Source: Nostoc sp. UHCC 0702 (GTDB taxonomy: Bacteria > Cyanobacteriota > Cyanobacteriia > Cyanobacteriales > Nostocaceae). Taken from it: 64,000 nt of DNA. The first letter of the stretch is position 1. The number at the start of each line of letters is the position of its first letter. Below are positions 26,315-35,842 of this stretch, piece after piece. The notes below the pieces were generated by a model. It saw only the letters and a list, made by a program, of their open reading frames with translations. It did no database searches and was not told where the DNA came from. The DNA lies in contig CP071065.1 of the NCBI GenBank assembly GCA_017164015.1, positions 1,181,409 through 1,245,408 of the forward strand, in the 5' to 3' direction. The position numbers and the translations under genes were made by a program.

Positions 26315-26535
26315 TTTGATTCGAGCTGCCATTTAGCCCTAACTAACTGCTCTTGGGAGGAACTGCTGCAATCATCTTAACGGCTTTCCGCTCCTTGCTA
26401 TTGTTCCTAAAGGGTGATTTTCGTAACTAGCTACTTAAAAAGCCAGAAAAAGCAGATTTGATGAGTACACCATTGGTGTTAACACAACAAGATCTGCTTT
26501 CATTTTATTTGAATTTTAGTTAAAATTTATATATT

Positions 26536-26742
26536 TTACAGCCCTTGCCGAGAAATTTGTTTTTCAAAGTTGGCTTGGGTCTGATGAAGCAACTGTTGGC
26601 GACTATCTTCAAGTGTCTGCTTCAGGGGTGGAACTAGATTGCGAGCTTGCAAAGTCATGTGAAGCTGCAAATGGGCAACATACTCGCTGAAATCTTCATT
26701 TGCTACAACTGCACCCGTTAAGAAATTTGATTCCATTGCCAC
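26536..26742 (-). CDS. Small conserved-looking hypothetical protein
   Basis: The 68-residue soluble protein is rich in Gln and Leu and likely helical (VAHLQLHMTLQARNL, TLEDSRQQLLHQTQANFEKQ). GTG at 26742 has GGAG 6 bases upstream and is preferred over the internal ATG two codons later. No family is recognised. It is monocistronic, with a heptamer array 100 bp upstream. Confidence 0.6.
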   Translation of the reverse strand: MAMESNFLTGAVVANEDFSEYVAHLQLHMTLQARNLVPPLKQTLEDSRQQLLHQTQANFEKQISRQGL

Positions 26743-26845
26743 TGTGTTCTCCTTTCGTATTGCTATTTCTTCACACCATCAAAAATTATCATGTTGTTTG
26801 GCCAGGCTTCTTAATTCGCAATGAAGTGTAACGGTTTGCAATAAG

Positions 26846-27067
26846 TTGGGGACTGGGGACTGGGGACTGGGGACTGGGGACTGGGGACTGGGGACTGGGG
26901 ACTGGGGACTGGGGACTGGGGACTGGGGACTGGGGACTGGGGACTGGGAACTGGGGACTGGGGACTGGGGACTGGGGACTGGGGACTGGGGACTGGGGAC
27001 TGGGGACTGGGGACTGGGGACTGGGGACTGGGGACTGGGGACTGGGGACTGGGGACTGGGGACTGGG
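26846..27067. repeat. About 31 tandem GGGGACT heptamers
   Basis: One variant unit (GGGAACT) occurs near 26945. It is open in both directions because of the 7-bp period; the two long frames here are artefacts. Flanks contain CCCCATCT-type repeats (27066-27120). Confidence 0.95.
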
Positions 27068-27372
27068 CATTATCCCCCTCATCTCCCTATCTCCCCATCC
27101 CCTCATCCCCCCCCATCCCCAACAGCGCTACAAGTCGGCAACGATCATTGACAATCCAATACTCTAAGAGGCTAACTTCATCTGTACGTCCAAAAAAAAT
27201 CGAGACATCAACAACTTCACTCCAGTCGGTAGAGAGTCAGGAGTTAGGAGTGAGGAGTTAGAAACATTCTCCCCTGCACCTCTGCTCCCCTGCTCATCAA
27301 TCTCCTTACTCCCAGCCCTTCTAAGGTGGGTCAAAATCCTGAAAAATTTACCTACAATAAAGGAAACTTCTA

Positions 27373-27798
27373 ATGTCTGATTTTGGTTTTACTCACGTTG
27401 CACTGGAAATCAGCGATATCGACAAAAGTATTTCGTTTTACGAAAAGTATGCCGCGATGGAAGTAGTACATCGTCGCACAGATCCCACAACTCAAGTAGA
27501 TGTCGCTTGGATTAGTGATTTAACTCGACCATTCGTCATTGTGCTGATTCAAGTGCCTAAAGTACAAGGCAAACTCTTACCTGCATCCCATCTCGGTGTC
27601 GCCTGTAAAACCCGTGAGGAAGTTGATCATCTTTGTGATGAGGCGCTGTCAGAGGGTGTGCTGCTAGAAGGGCCAAATGACTGGGGTCATCCTGTCGGTT
27701 ACTGGGCTTTTATCCAAGATCCTGATGGTCATACCCTGGAAATTTCCTATGGTCAGGAAATTAGTTTTACCGTGACCCAAGCCAGCCAGCAAGGTTAA
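27373..27798 (+). CDS. VOC-family (glyoxalase/bleomycin resistance-like) protein
   Basis: The 141-residue protein has the paired beta-alpha-beta-beta-beta modules of vicinal oxygen chelate proteins. FTHVALEISDIDKSISFYEKY opens module one; SHLGVACKTREEVDHLCDEA opens module two; and PDGHTLEISYG closes it with the metal-ligand Glu. Metal ligands His (first strand), His (second module) and Glu are plausible. The substrate is unknown. AAGGAAACTTCT precedes the ATG. It is followed by the broken Coq4-like gene on the same strand. Confidence 0.85.
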   Translation: MSDFGFTHVALEISDIDKSISFYEKYAAMEVVHRRTDPTTQVDVAWISDLTRPFVIVLIQVPKVQGKLLPASHLGVACKTREEVDHLCDEALSEGVLLEGPNDWGHPVGYWAFIQDPDGHTLEISYGQEISFTVTQASQQG

Positions 27799-27936
27799 CT
27801 TAAGTTAGGTACTTTCACAAAATAAATTATTTTGGTTGAAGTTGATGATTGATGACTGATGACTGTGAACAGTGGAATATTTTTTTACTTGTAAGTCCCT
27901 TAGCGGTTTGTCGCTAACTCTAGAAGAGGTCTATTT

Positions 27937-28539
27937 ATGCTACTCAAACTGAAAAAACTCTACACAGCAATTCAGACATATAAAAACTCAGAAAACATTG
28001 GAGATTTTGCTATTCTCAAAGCTGACGCATTGGGTGCAAAGGTAGATCCGCTAGTAGCGGCAAAACTGCAACAGGTAGTGGGATATTACCCCAAAATTGA
28101 TTTAGAACAATTAAGCCATTATCCTCAAGACACATTTGGACGGTAATATGCTCATCACATGCAAACAAACCACCTGCAATCGCTTAACATCAGTCCGAAA
28201 TTAGAGGATGTTGCTAAACGTAATGTGTTTGCTCTGCGGTACATTGTCACCCATGACATTTTTCATGTTTTACTCGGCTTTGATACTAGCTACGCTGGAG
28301 AAATCGGTGTCCTTGCCTTTGCTGCTGAGCAAAATTACAGCAAATCACTAAAAATTAGTCTTTGGTTTGCTAAGGTACTTTATCCTATCCTAGCTCCTAG
28401 ACAAATTCAAGAGATTTCCGCCAACCTACAAAAAGGTCAAAAACTAGGTAAAAAAGCTGATTTTTTATTAGGCTACCGCTTTGAAGAACACTGGCAAGAA
28501 CCTATTAATGCAGTGAGAAAATGTTTAAAAATACTATAA
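27937..28539 (+). pseudogene. Coq4-like gene interrupted by an in-frame TAA
   Basis: The reading frame runs from ATG 27937 to TAA at 28144-28146 (69 codons) and continues in the same frame to the natural stop at 28537-28539. The second part contains THDIFHVLLGF (HDxxH) and AGEIGVLAFAAEQ, the Coq4 signature. The stop sits between DTFGR and YAHHM, exactly where the intact paralog at 14520-15230 reads NTLGYAYADHM, so a single codon is hit and no bases are lost. The downstream part could restart at ATG 28159, yielding 126 residues with the signature motif. I call it a nonsense pseudogene, with low-level readthrough or restart possible. Confidence 0.8.
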
Positions 28540-28632
28540 TTTGCTATGTACTTAGAAAAATCTTCAAGCCTTGTTCACCTGAAATAATCAGGAGATTTAC
28601 TAGTAATTGACATCTCGGATCTGAGGATAACT

Positions 28633-30015
28633 ATGATTACCCACCAAAAGAATTCTTTAAATAACGTCAATTTTCAACTTCCAAATGGTTCGCAAACAAT
28701 ACCACTATTTCAAACATTGCGGGCAATTTTCCAGCCCATTGAGTTACTAGAAAGCTCTCATGAACGCTACGGGGACATTTTTATGTCCAATTTTAGTGTC
28801 TTACCTCCTCAACTGATTATTAGTAGTCCCCAAGCCATTCAGGAAATTTTCACGGCTGATTCCAAGCTGTTTGATTCTGGTTCGGGAAACTCACTTCTTC
28901 AACCTTTGGTAGGGGCAAATTCAGTGATATTGCTAGATGGCGATCGCCACTCGCAACAGCGTAAACTTTTGATGCCAACTTTTCATGGTGAACGGATGCG
29001 GGCTTACGGTCAGGCCATTTGTGAAATTACACAGCAGGCGATTAGTCAGTGGACTATTGGGCAAGAATTTATCGCCCGTCCCCAAATGCAAAATATTTCT
29101 TTACAAGTGATTTTAAAAACTGTTTTTGGTTTAAAACAAGGAGAACGTTACCAACAAATCAAGCAAGTTTTAATTGCTATGTTGGATACTTTTAATTCTC
29201 CTTGGAAATCTAGCCTACTCTTTTTCAAATTCCTCCAAAAAGATTTAGGTGCTTGGAGTCCTTGGGGAAATTATATCCGGCAAAGACAGCGACTTGATGA
29301 ACTAGTTTACCAAGAAATTCACGAGCGTCGCACTCAAGGGGAATTGGCAGGTGATGATATCCTCAGCTTGTTAATGTCATCTCGTGATGAAAAAGGTGAA
29401 CCTATGACTGATGTTGAGTTGCGCGATGAGTTAATGACTATGCTATTTGCTGGGCATGAAACTACAGCGATCGCTCTTGCTTGGGCTTTATATTGGATTC
29501 ACTATATTCCAGAAGTCCGCGAAAAACTTCTGCAAGAACTTAACTCTATTGATGTCAAGAATGCTAATCCCACAACAATTGCTCAACTGCCTTATTTGAA
29601 TGCTGTCTGTTCTGAAACTTTGCGAATTTATCCAATTGCTTTCTTTAGTTTGCCGCGAATTTTGCGAGATGATATGCAATTGTTCGGCTACTATTTACCA
29701 AAAGGGATGTATTTATCTGTTTGCATTTATTTGACTCACCATCGCCCCGATATCTACCCTGAACCTAAGCAGTTTAGACCAGAACGCTTTTTAGAACGTC
29801 AATTTTCTCCTTATGAATTTTTACCTTTCGGGGGTGGTAATCGCCGCTGTATTGGTATGGCGTTTGCTATGTTTGAAATGAAGTTAGTTCTGGCGACTAT
29901 TTTATCGCGTTACTCACTACAACTTTTGGAGTCTCGTCCGCTTTTACCTGTTCGTCGTGGTTTGGTATTTACACCAGCCGGTGGTGTGCATTTGATGGTG
30001 AAAGAGAAATATTAG
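28633..30015 (+). CDS. Cytochrome P450, CYP110-like
   Basis: The 460-residue soluble P450 has the I-helix AGHETT, the K-helix ETLR, and the heme loop FGGGNRRCIG with the thiolate Cys406. The N-terminal proline region (LPNGSQTIPLFQTLRAIFQP) and overall length fit cyanobacterial CYP110-type enzymes, several of which oxidise fatty acids or terpenes. The true substrate is unknown. GAGGATAACT precedes the ATG. It follows the broken Coq4-like gene by 93 bp. Confidence 0.93.
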   Translation: MITHQKNSLNNVNFQLPNGSQTIPLFQTLRAIFQPIELLESSHERYGDIFMSNFSVLPPQLIISSPQAIQEIFTADSKLFDSGSGNSLLQPLVGANSVILLDGDRHSQQRKLLMPTFHGERMRAYGQAICEITQQAISQWTIGQEFIARPQMQNISLQVILKTVFGLKQGERYQQIKQVLIAMLDTFNSPWKSSLLFFKFLQKDLGAWSPWGNYIRQRQRLDELVYQEIHERRTQGELAGDDILSLLMSSRDEKGEPMTDVELRDELMTMLFAGHETTAIALAWALYWIHYIPEVREKLLQELNSIDVKNANPTTIAQLPYLNAVCSETLRIYPIAFFSLPRILRDDMQLFGYYLPKGMYLSVCIYLTHHRPDIYPEPKQFRPERFLERQFSPYEFLPFGGGNRRCIGMAFAMFEMKLVLATILSRYSLQLLESRPLLPVRRGLVFTPAGGVHLMVKEKY

Positions 30016-30074
30016 TTATCGTAAATTGGATTTGAGTAAGGTACACTGTCAAGGCAATTTATCAATTGCCTTGA

Positions 30075-30503
30075 CTACAAATTTTGATTTTTTAAAATTG
30101 CTTTGATAGTAGCGATCGCATCCGCTACACTTTCTACAATATACACATTTTCTGGCGACATGCTTTGAAAGAAACTTTTGCTTTCTACATCGTCAGTCAA
30201 CAAAATTACTTGCTTTTTTGCTTTCAAAGCCAAGGCAATTTCTGAAGCTGTTCCTGCACCCATACCACAAGCAATCACCACATCACTGGAGAGAATATTA
30301 ATATTATTGCGAGCATTCCCCATGTCTGTGAAAATTGCAATATCTACTGCTTCAGAAATACCAGTTTGATCACTGTTGGGAAGAATGCCAATAGTTAAAC
30401 CCTTGCCCGATTTTGCACCCTTACCAAGTTCATAGGCATTCTGCAAATCGTTTTTTGTAGCCTTTTCTCCAGGCCCCATCACCCCAACAACAGTTTTCCT
30501 CAT
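30075..30503 (-). CDS. TIGR00725/SLOG-like protein with an apparent internal deletion
   Basis: The 142-residue protein starts VVGVMGPGEKATKNDLQNAY. It has the Rossmann-like core of the LOG/SLOG superfamily (GILPNSDQTGISEAVDIAI, DMGNARNNINILSSDVVI, GMGAGTASEIALALKA), which binds nucleotide-like ligands. From memory of the family, AYELGK should continue with a segment ending in a GGR-type glycine motif before GAK. Here ELGK joins GAKSGKG directly, a loss of about 25 residues with frame kept. The protein may be non-functional. The family call is moderate; the deletion is inferred without an alignment. Confidence 0.7.
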   Translation of the reverse strand: MRKTVVGVMGPGEKATKNDLQNAYELGKGAKSGKGLTIGILPNSDQTGISEAVDIAIFTDMGNARNNINILSSDVVIACGMGAGTASEIALALKAKKQVILLTDDVESKSFFQSMSPENVYIVESVADAIATIKAILKNQNL

Positions 30504-30603
30504 GAAGCTAATACTATTTTGGATTTTGGATTTTGGATTTTGGGTTTTGGATTGCCTTCTGCGTCTAGGTTTTGTGAAGCGAACTGTTCACAGTCATCAG
30601 TTT

Positions 30604-31182
30604 TTACCACTTCTCAGCCCAATAAACAATTTCTGAGGCTGCACTATCAATAGCTACGCCGTAGCTATCACCGTGATTCCACTTAAAACCAGGGCTGCCT
30701 CTGTCTTGTGCATTCAATACTAATATTTCGTAGGTGGGTGGAAAAGATTCCGTAGTAGAGTCACTGGTGTAAAAGAAAGTTGTCGGTACACCATTAGGTA
30801 GGTTTGCGTGGTCGTTTGTGTCACCACCTATATATTTATGTTTGGCAAGTTTTCTGTATTGTGTAAGTAATTTTTGTATCTTTTCTGGTGATTGTTTCAG
30901 CCTCAATTGCAAATAACTACCTCCTTGTAAAAAGCCCTGAGAATAAGTAATACGGGCGCTTTTAGCATCAGCAGGAATCTCATTAGGAAAATATTTTACT
31001 TCGTCATTATTAGACCAGAGTTGATTACGAATTTCCCCGTAACGAGATGTATCAGTTATTATCTCTGGCTCATTGGTACTACTAAAAGCTTTTCTGAGAA
31101 AAAAACTTCCCCCAACAATACCAACACTGCTAAGGGAAAGTAAAACTATCATGGCGATTTTGACAAGAGGCGATCGCTTCAT
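30604..31182 (-). CDS. Hypothetical exported or membrane-anchored protein
   Basis: The 192-residue protein has a basic start and one hydrophobic segment (about 8-31, VKIAMIVLLSLSSVGIVGG), a signal anchor or signal peptide. A soluble periplasmic-looking domain follows (ARITYSQGFLQGGSYLQLRL, KYIGGDTNDHANLPNG, YEILVLNAQDRGSPGFKW). I do not recognise the family. It lies upstream of the SLOG-like gene on the same strand with a TTTTGGATT repeat between them (30512-30555), so co-transcription is uncertain. Confidence 0.7.
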   Translation of the reverse strand: MKRSPLVKIAMIVLLSLSSVGIVGGSFFLRKAFSSTNEPEIITDTSRYGEIRNQLWSNNDEVKYFPNEIPADAKSARITYSQGFLQGGSYLQLRLKQSPEKIQKLLTQYRKLAKHKYIGGDTNDHANLPNGVPTTFFYTSDSTTESFPPTYEILVLNAQDRGSPGFKWNHGDSYGVAIDSAASEIVYWAEKW

Positions 31183-31359
31183 CGAGTTGAGTACGTCTAA
31201 ATTACATAGTCATATACCCAACTACTAATCTAAATTCGTAGTATTGCGGAGCTACTTCAAGAAATTTTCATAAAAACTTTGTAAAGCTAGGGAAAATACG
31301 GGACAATTGTAAAATTAGTGTGAATTGAAGAAATAAATTATCCCCCTTGAAGTTGTTGA

Positions 31360-31544
31360 TTGATGGCTGATGACTTGTACTGAGCGACTTGTGCCGAGCG
31401 CAGTCGAGGTAAGCCGAAGTACTGATGACTTGTACTGAGCGAAGCCGAAGTACTGATGACTGATACGATTTCACGAAATCACTGATACAAATTCTTTCAC
31501 CCCTGCTCCCCTGCTCCCCCGCTCCCCCGCTCCCCTACCTATTT
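31360..31544. repeat. Short repeats downstream of phoD
   Basis: GAGCGAAGCCGAAGTACTGA-type units (31376-31455) are followed by a one-sided copy of the GATAC(C/G)ATTTCAC element (31469-31541) with TGCTCCCC octamers. These abut the phoD stop codon. Confidence 0.8.
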
Positions 31545-33140
31545 TCAAGCTGGGAGTATCCCCGGACTACCGTCTTGAACGATAAACGAAGCACGGTTAC
31601 TAATTGTGCCATTGGGGGTTGTAACAACAGACAGTACTAAATAATCTGTCTTCCAAGTTGTGGAAGTTAAAGAACAACGGACATATCCCCGTTGATTGTT
31701 GTAGAACTTAATGTGAGGGTTTTCTGGTAAGTAAGCTGAGACTGTGGAGTTAGTATCTGCACCATTACCGCCGGAAGTGATTGAAGTACAAACGAATTCA
31801 CTACCAACGATCGCAGATTCTGGGTTATCGAAGTCTGCTTTGAGATCTATTGCCCAGTTATTATGAACATCACCTGTTAAAGCTACTGGATTAGATGGTT
31901 TGCGCTGTTCTAAGAAACGCATCAAGCGATCGCGGGAAGCTAAATAACCATCCCATTTATCCATGCTATAAGTGCCGACTGGCCCTAGTGTTGTATCTCT
32001 TTGAGCAATGATTACCTGTTGTGCTAAAACATTCCATTTAGCAGTTGATTTATCTAGCCCATCATACAACCACTCTTCTTGTGCTTTGCCGGTAATTGTT
32101 GCTTGTGGATCAAAATTTTCTGGGCAACGCTCTTTGGTACCATCACCACAGGGTTGATCAGTCCGGTATTGGCGGGTATCTAAGACATGGAATGTAGCCA
32201 GATTACCAAAGTTTAACCTACGATAAAGCTGCATATCGGGGCCTACTGGTCGGGAGAAAGGACGCAGAGGCATATGTTCGTAGTAAGCCTGATAAGCAAT
32301 TGCTCGCCGTTGTAGGAAAATTGCTCTATCTTGGTCTGGCTCACTATCAACTTCTGAAATATCGTTGGCGTAGTTGTTTTCTACTTCGTGGTCATCCCAG
32401 GTAACAATCCAGGGAAAAGCTGCATGAGCTGCTTGGAGATTGATATCAGTTTTGTAAAGGGCATGACGATTGCGGTAAGCCTCCAATGTGGTAATTTCGG
32501 AGCTGTTGTGCCGTCTAGGGTTATTGACATTGGTGGTAATACCGCCTTCATATATATAGTCACCAACATGAACTACCAAGTCGAGGTCATCAAGAGCCAT
32601 GTATTTGTAAGCAGTATAGAATCCTTGCTCATAGTGTTGGCAGGATGCTAAAGCAAACTTCAAACTGTTGGAGTAGCTACCGGGTGTAGGTGCGGTACGA
32701 GTGCGACCAACTGGACTAGCTTCATTACCCACATTAAACCGATACCAGTACCAACTATCAGGCACAAGTCCCTCTACTACGACTCGGACTGAGTGAGCTA
32801 GTTCTGGTGTTGCTAATACTGTGCCTCTAGAGACAATTCGCTTCATACTGGCATCAGTTGCTACTTCGTAGCGAATTGGCACATTTACAGGTGGCATTCC
32901 CCCACCCTCTAAAGGTTCAGGTGCCAAACGAGTCCAGATAACTACACTGGTGTCATCGGGATCGCCTGATGCCACACCTAGCTTAAAAGGATAATCGGAA
33001 AATCTGCCTGTGGCGATCGCTCTGGATACAGGAAATTGATTGGCGATCGCTAAACCAGTAAATGCTCCTGCCCCGATAATTAAGTTACGTCGTTTGATGC
33101 GAGTTTGTAGTAACTGCCCAAAATTGCGGTAATCTGCCAT
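31545..33140 (-). CDS. phoD: PhoD-family alkaline phosphatase / phosphodiesterase
   Basis: The 531-residue protein starts with a Tat-type signal (RIKRRNLIIGAGAFTGLAIA, residues 15-34), then the PhoD N-terminal domain (FKLGVASGDPDDTSVVIWTR). The metallophosphatase core carries ASCQHYEQG, VHVGDYIYEGG, WDDHEVENNY and GDVHNNWA, which hold the Fe/Ca ligands. It is an exported enzyme releasing phosphate from mono- and diesters. It would be expected to respond to phosphate starvation; I looked for Pho boxes in 33141-33300 and saw none that is convincing. Confidence 0.96.
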   Translation of the reverse strand: MADYRNFGQLLQTRIKRRNLIIGAGAFTGLAIANQFPVSRAIATGRFSDYPFKLGVASGDPDDTSVVIWTRLAPEPLEGGGMPPVNVPIRYEVATDASMKRIVSRGTVLATPELAHSVRVVVEGLVPDSWYWYRFNVGNEASPVGRTRTAPTPGSYSNSLKFALASCQHYEQGFYTAYKYMALDDLDLVVHVGDYIYEGGITTNVNNPRRHNSSEITTLEAYRNRHALYKTDINLQAAHAAFPWIVTWDDHEVENNYANDISEVDSEPDQDRAIFLQRRAIAYQAYYEHMPLRPFSRPVGPDMQLYRRLNFGNLATFHVLDTRQYRTDQPCGDGTKERCPENFDPQATITGKAQEEWLYDGLDKSTAKWNVLAQQVIIAQRDTTLGPVGTYSMDKWDGYLASRDRLMRFLEQRKPSNPVALTGDVHNNWAIDLKADFDNPESAIVGSEFVCTSITSGGNGADTNSTVSAYLPENPHIKFYNNQRGYVRCSLTSTTWKTDYLVLSVVTTPNGTISNRASFIVQDGSPGILPA

Positions 33141-33597
33141 ACTATACTTTCACTCCTAACTAACAGGTAAGTTAAAGCACAGCAACAACTAACACGAAAA
33201 ATACAGGGTATTGGTAAGCTAATTGCATAACTCATTACCTTATCAAAATCAGGTTTTAATTCCTGTTTTTACCTAGTATCAATGTGTTAGGTGTTATCTT
33301 GCTAAATGTCAACTTAGACGTGAAAGATTAATTTTCTATCAAGAAAGCGTTAATATAAACTTAATTTTTATTTTTGATTTATTCACAAAATCATCTAAAA
33401 TTGATAAATATAAATAAATTAAGAATGAAGAATCATATTTTCATCCTTCATTCTTGTTAATTTCCTAATTATTTTTAGCAATTACCATTTGTAGATTTGA
33501 GATTTTTACTGGAATACAAAATGCCAAATCTAAAATTTTCTCGGTCAATCAACTGTAAATTATATACGTGACAGTTGATAATTGCCCTAAAAAAAGG
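33141..33597. other. AT-rich gap between phoD and the PEP-CTERM gene
   Basis: The only structure is a perfect 10-bp stem AAGAATGAAG / CTTCATTCTT at 33421-33455, which may terminate the PEP-CTERM transcript. The rest shows no gene. Confidence 0.5.
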
Positions 33598-34149
33598 TTA
33601 GACTTTAAGCTTTTTTATTAATTTTGTCTTTTGATTCACCATTAAGCCAAAGCTACAAGCAAGGATAGTGCTAATTAGAGTTGTCGGTTCAGGTACTTTG
33701 GTATATCTAACTCTCCCAGATACAAAAGAAACATCAGAAGAGATTGCAGAGAAAATAGTAAAATCCTCACCAGCAATTTCGTAACGTAAGGAACTGGCGG
33801 GATTAGCTTTATCATCGAACAGGTAGTTTAATGCTAAAGATGTTTTGCCTGTGGAAAAATCAGTTAAATAGACAATAGGAAAATCTGGATAGTCAAGATC
33901 ATCTTGTTCAGTATAAATATTAGAGTCATCATCAAATTTGAAAGAAAGTGAGTTAACTGTTGCTCCTTGGTTATATTCATTATTGAAATTTAAATCATCA
34001 AAACTAAAAAAGCCATTACCCCTCTTTAAGGGACTTTCAACAGTGAAAGTGTAATTAATAATTGCCGCAGAAGCAGATTTTACATTTACAGTAGCAAAAC
34101 CCACAGCAAAACCAGCAGCAACTAACACTAACTGTGGAACTAATTTCAT
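33598..34149 (-). CDS. PEP-CTERM sorting-domain protein
   Basis: From ATG 34149 (GAGGAC about 8 bases upstream; ATG 34188 lacks a site) the protein has 183 residues. A signal peptide (LVLVAAGFAVGFA...SASAA) is followed by a beta-rich passenger with FSFDDLNFNN. It ends in VPEPTTLISTILACSFGLM then basic residues, the tripartite PEP-CTERM sorting signal recognised by exosortase. It is probably exported and processed at the cell surface. No exosortase gene is in the window. Confidence 0.9.
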   Translation of the reverse strand: MKLVPQLVLVAAGFAVGFATVNVKSASAAIINYTFTVESPLKRGNGFFSFDDLNFNNEYNQGATVNSLSFKFDDDSNIYTEQDDLDYPDFPIVYLTDFSTGKTSLALNYLFDDKANPASSLRYEIAGEDFTIFSAISSDVSFVSGRVRYTKVPEPTTLISTILACSFGLMVNQKTKLIKKLKV

Positions 34150-34205
34150 TTCAGTTGTCCTCAGGTTAAACTTCTGTAAATTATACAATTTGGTTGGCTG
34201 ATGAC

Positions 34206-34240
34206 TGATAAATGATGACTGTCATCTGTCATCATTTATC
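34206..34240. repeat. Hairpin upstream of the PEP-CTERM gene
   Basis: GATAAATGATGAC and GTCATCATTTATC form a perfect 13-bp stem around an 8-base loop, in the leader of the PEP-CTERM gene. The TGATGACTGAT-type repeat family around it suggests a dispersed repeat rather than a regulatory element. Confidence 0.7.
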
Positions 34241-34389
34241 AATCTTTTTAGATGTGCTTGATCTGATTTTTTCCTTTAAAAAAAGGAAATATACTTCCAA
34301 TTACTTGGAACTATGCCATTCTGGATACATAAGTTTAAGCAGACTTTAATCGAAGGTAAAAATTAAATTGAATTTAAGTTTGTTTATAA

Positions 34390-34570
34390 CAGGTTTTTGA
34401 ACCCCCGTAGGCGGGTTTTGACTGTGTAGCCAAGCTAGGCAGTCTGCTCAAGTCGGGAAACCATGCGCGGCAGTCGCTCATGGGGGAAACCCCCAAGACC
34501 GCGCTGCCTCACCACGCGGCTGGCTCCGCCTTGTAGCAAGTGGCGTGCGACTAGAAGTCACCATTGATTT
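34390..34570. repeat. Composite dispersed repeat related to 19505-19795
   Basis: It shares GTGTAGCCAAGC, a GGGGGAAACCCCC palindrome and CAAGTGGCGTGCGACTAGAAG with the copy near 19.6 kb. It is non-coding and sits downstream of the prenyltransferase gene. Confidence 0.65.
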
Positions 34571-34618
34571 CATCAATCAGCAACACTCAAATTATTTGTA
34601 TCTTTGATTTTTAATGCC

Positions 34619-35500
34619 TTACAAAGAACCTGCAATCATGCCAGCAAGTAAGATAAAACCAATCCAGACATTTTGCCGGAACATCTCAGCATAAGCAGGG
34701 TTAGGTAAGTCTTTTTTATTTAATTGCAAATACTGCCAACCCCAGCCGATAGTAGCAATTGCCAGGCTAATCCAGAAAGCAAGCTCAAGGTGGATCAAAA
34801 CACCTAACCAAGCCAATAATAAAATTGTGCCAGCAAAGAAAATTCCAATTGCTAAAGAGGCGTAATTACCAAAAAATAAAGCACTAGAATTAACTCCAAT
34901 GCGCCGGTCATCTTCGCGATCGCTCAAAGCATATACAGTATCAAATCCCAATGTCCACAGTACAGTCGCACCCCAAAGTATCCAAGTCGGTTGAGAAAGG
35001 GTTTTTGTCACCGCACTCCAGCTAATCAACACAGCAAAACCCCAAGCAATTGACAGAACTAGCTGGGGTACTGGAAACACCCGCTTTGCACCCGGATAAA
35101 GCAAAATGACAGGCACGGCTGCTACAGATAACCAAAAGCTGAGTGCGTTAAGATAAAAAGCAAGAACTGCCGCACATGATAGTGCTACTATACCAACCCC
35201 AATACCAACTTTTATAGAAAGGGCGCGGGAAGCGAGGGGCCGATCGCGTGTTCTTTCAACTTGTGGATCAATATCTCTATCCCACAAATCATTGATCACA
35301 CACCCAGCTGCACTGGTAGCAAGAGTACCCAAGACAATCACACCAACCAAAGGTAAAGGCGGTTTTCCATTGGCTGCTAAAAACACAGCCCAAAGCGCAG
35401 GAATCATTAAGATTAAACGCCCTTCTGGTTTATGCCACCGCAGAAGTCGAATAATCACAAGCCACACAGGTTCCTGGTTGCGTTCTGGCGTACTCAACAT
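34619..35500 (-). CDS. 4-hydroxybenzoate polyprenyltransferase (UbiA family, plastoquinone synthesis)
   Basis: The 293-residue membrane enzyme (ATG 35500; ATG 35512 is also possible) has eight to nine hydrophobic helices. Both Asp-rich motifs that bind Mg and prenyl diphosphate are present: NDLWDRDID, and the second loop DREDDRRIG. In cyanobacteria this orthologue attaches solanesyl diphosphate to 4-hydroxybenzoate in plastoquinone synthesis. It is the only quinone gene besides menG here, and neither is adjacent to a Coq4-like gene. Confidence 0.93.
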   Translation of the reverse strand: MLSTPERNQEPVWLVIIRLLRWHKPEGRLILMIPALWAVFLAANGKPPLPLVGVIVLGTLATSAAGCVINDLWDRDIDPQVERTRDRPLASRALSIKVGIGVGIVALSCAAVLAFYLNALSFWLSVAAVPVILLYPGAKRVFPVPQLVLSIAWGFAVLISWSAVTKTLSQPTWILWGATVLWTLGFDTVYALSDREDDRRIGVNSSALFFGNYASLAIGIFFAGTILLLAWLGVLIHLELAFWISLAIATIGWGWQYLQLNKKDLPNPAYAEMFRQNVWIGFILLAGMIAGSL

Positions 35501-35842
35501 ATAAAGAAACAAATAACTTTAAATAGATGATTTAACACAACTTTACATCTATAGAATAACTTTATTTGATATTTGTAAAAACATAACCTGAAGTGGCAAC
35601 TTTAAATAAGTTTAAACAGTCACTAAAGTTATAAGCAGCAGGGTGAATATACTTACTTTAGCTAGCCTCCTTCTCAGGGCAACCAAGAGAGTAAGTGTGT
35701 TGCAATAAATATCAGTGCCAACTACTCCCACACACCATCTTTGACTAAAGAAGTCTGAAGTGTAAAGGATAAAGGCTAAACCCTTGACTTCATACTTCAT
35801 ACTTTCAGCCTGACCATCCTTCCTTAACAGAGAGAAAACTAG
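35501..35842. other. Divergent gap between the prenyltransferase gene and ppx
   Basis: A 340-bp stretch with AT-rich promoters probably facing both ways, but no box is clear enough to assign. The minus frame 35612-35800 has no ribosome-binding site or family resemblance. Confidence 0.4.

Noticed and set aside
33141-33300. Pho box upstream of phoD
   Set aside because: Only weak partial matches such as CTTTAACTTACCTG; no tandem direct repeats with correct spacing.
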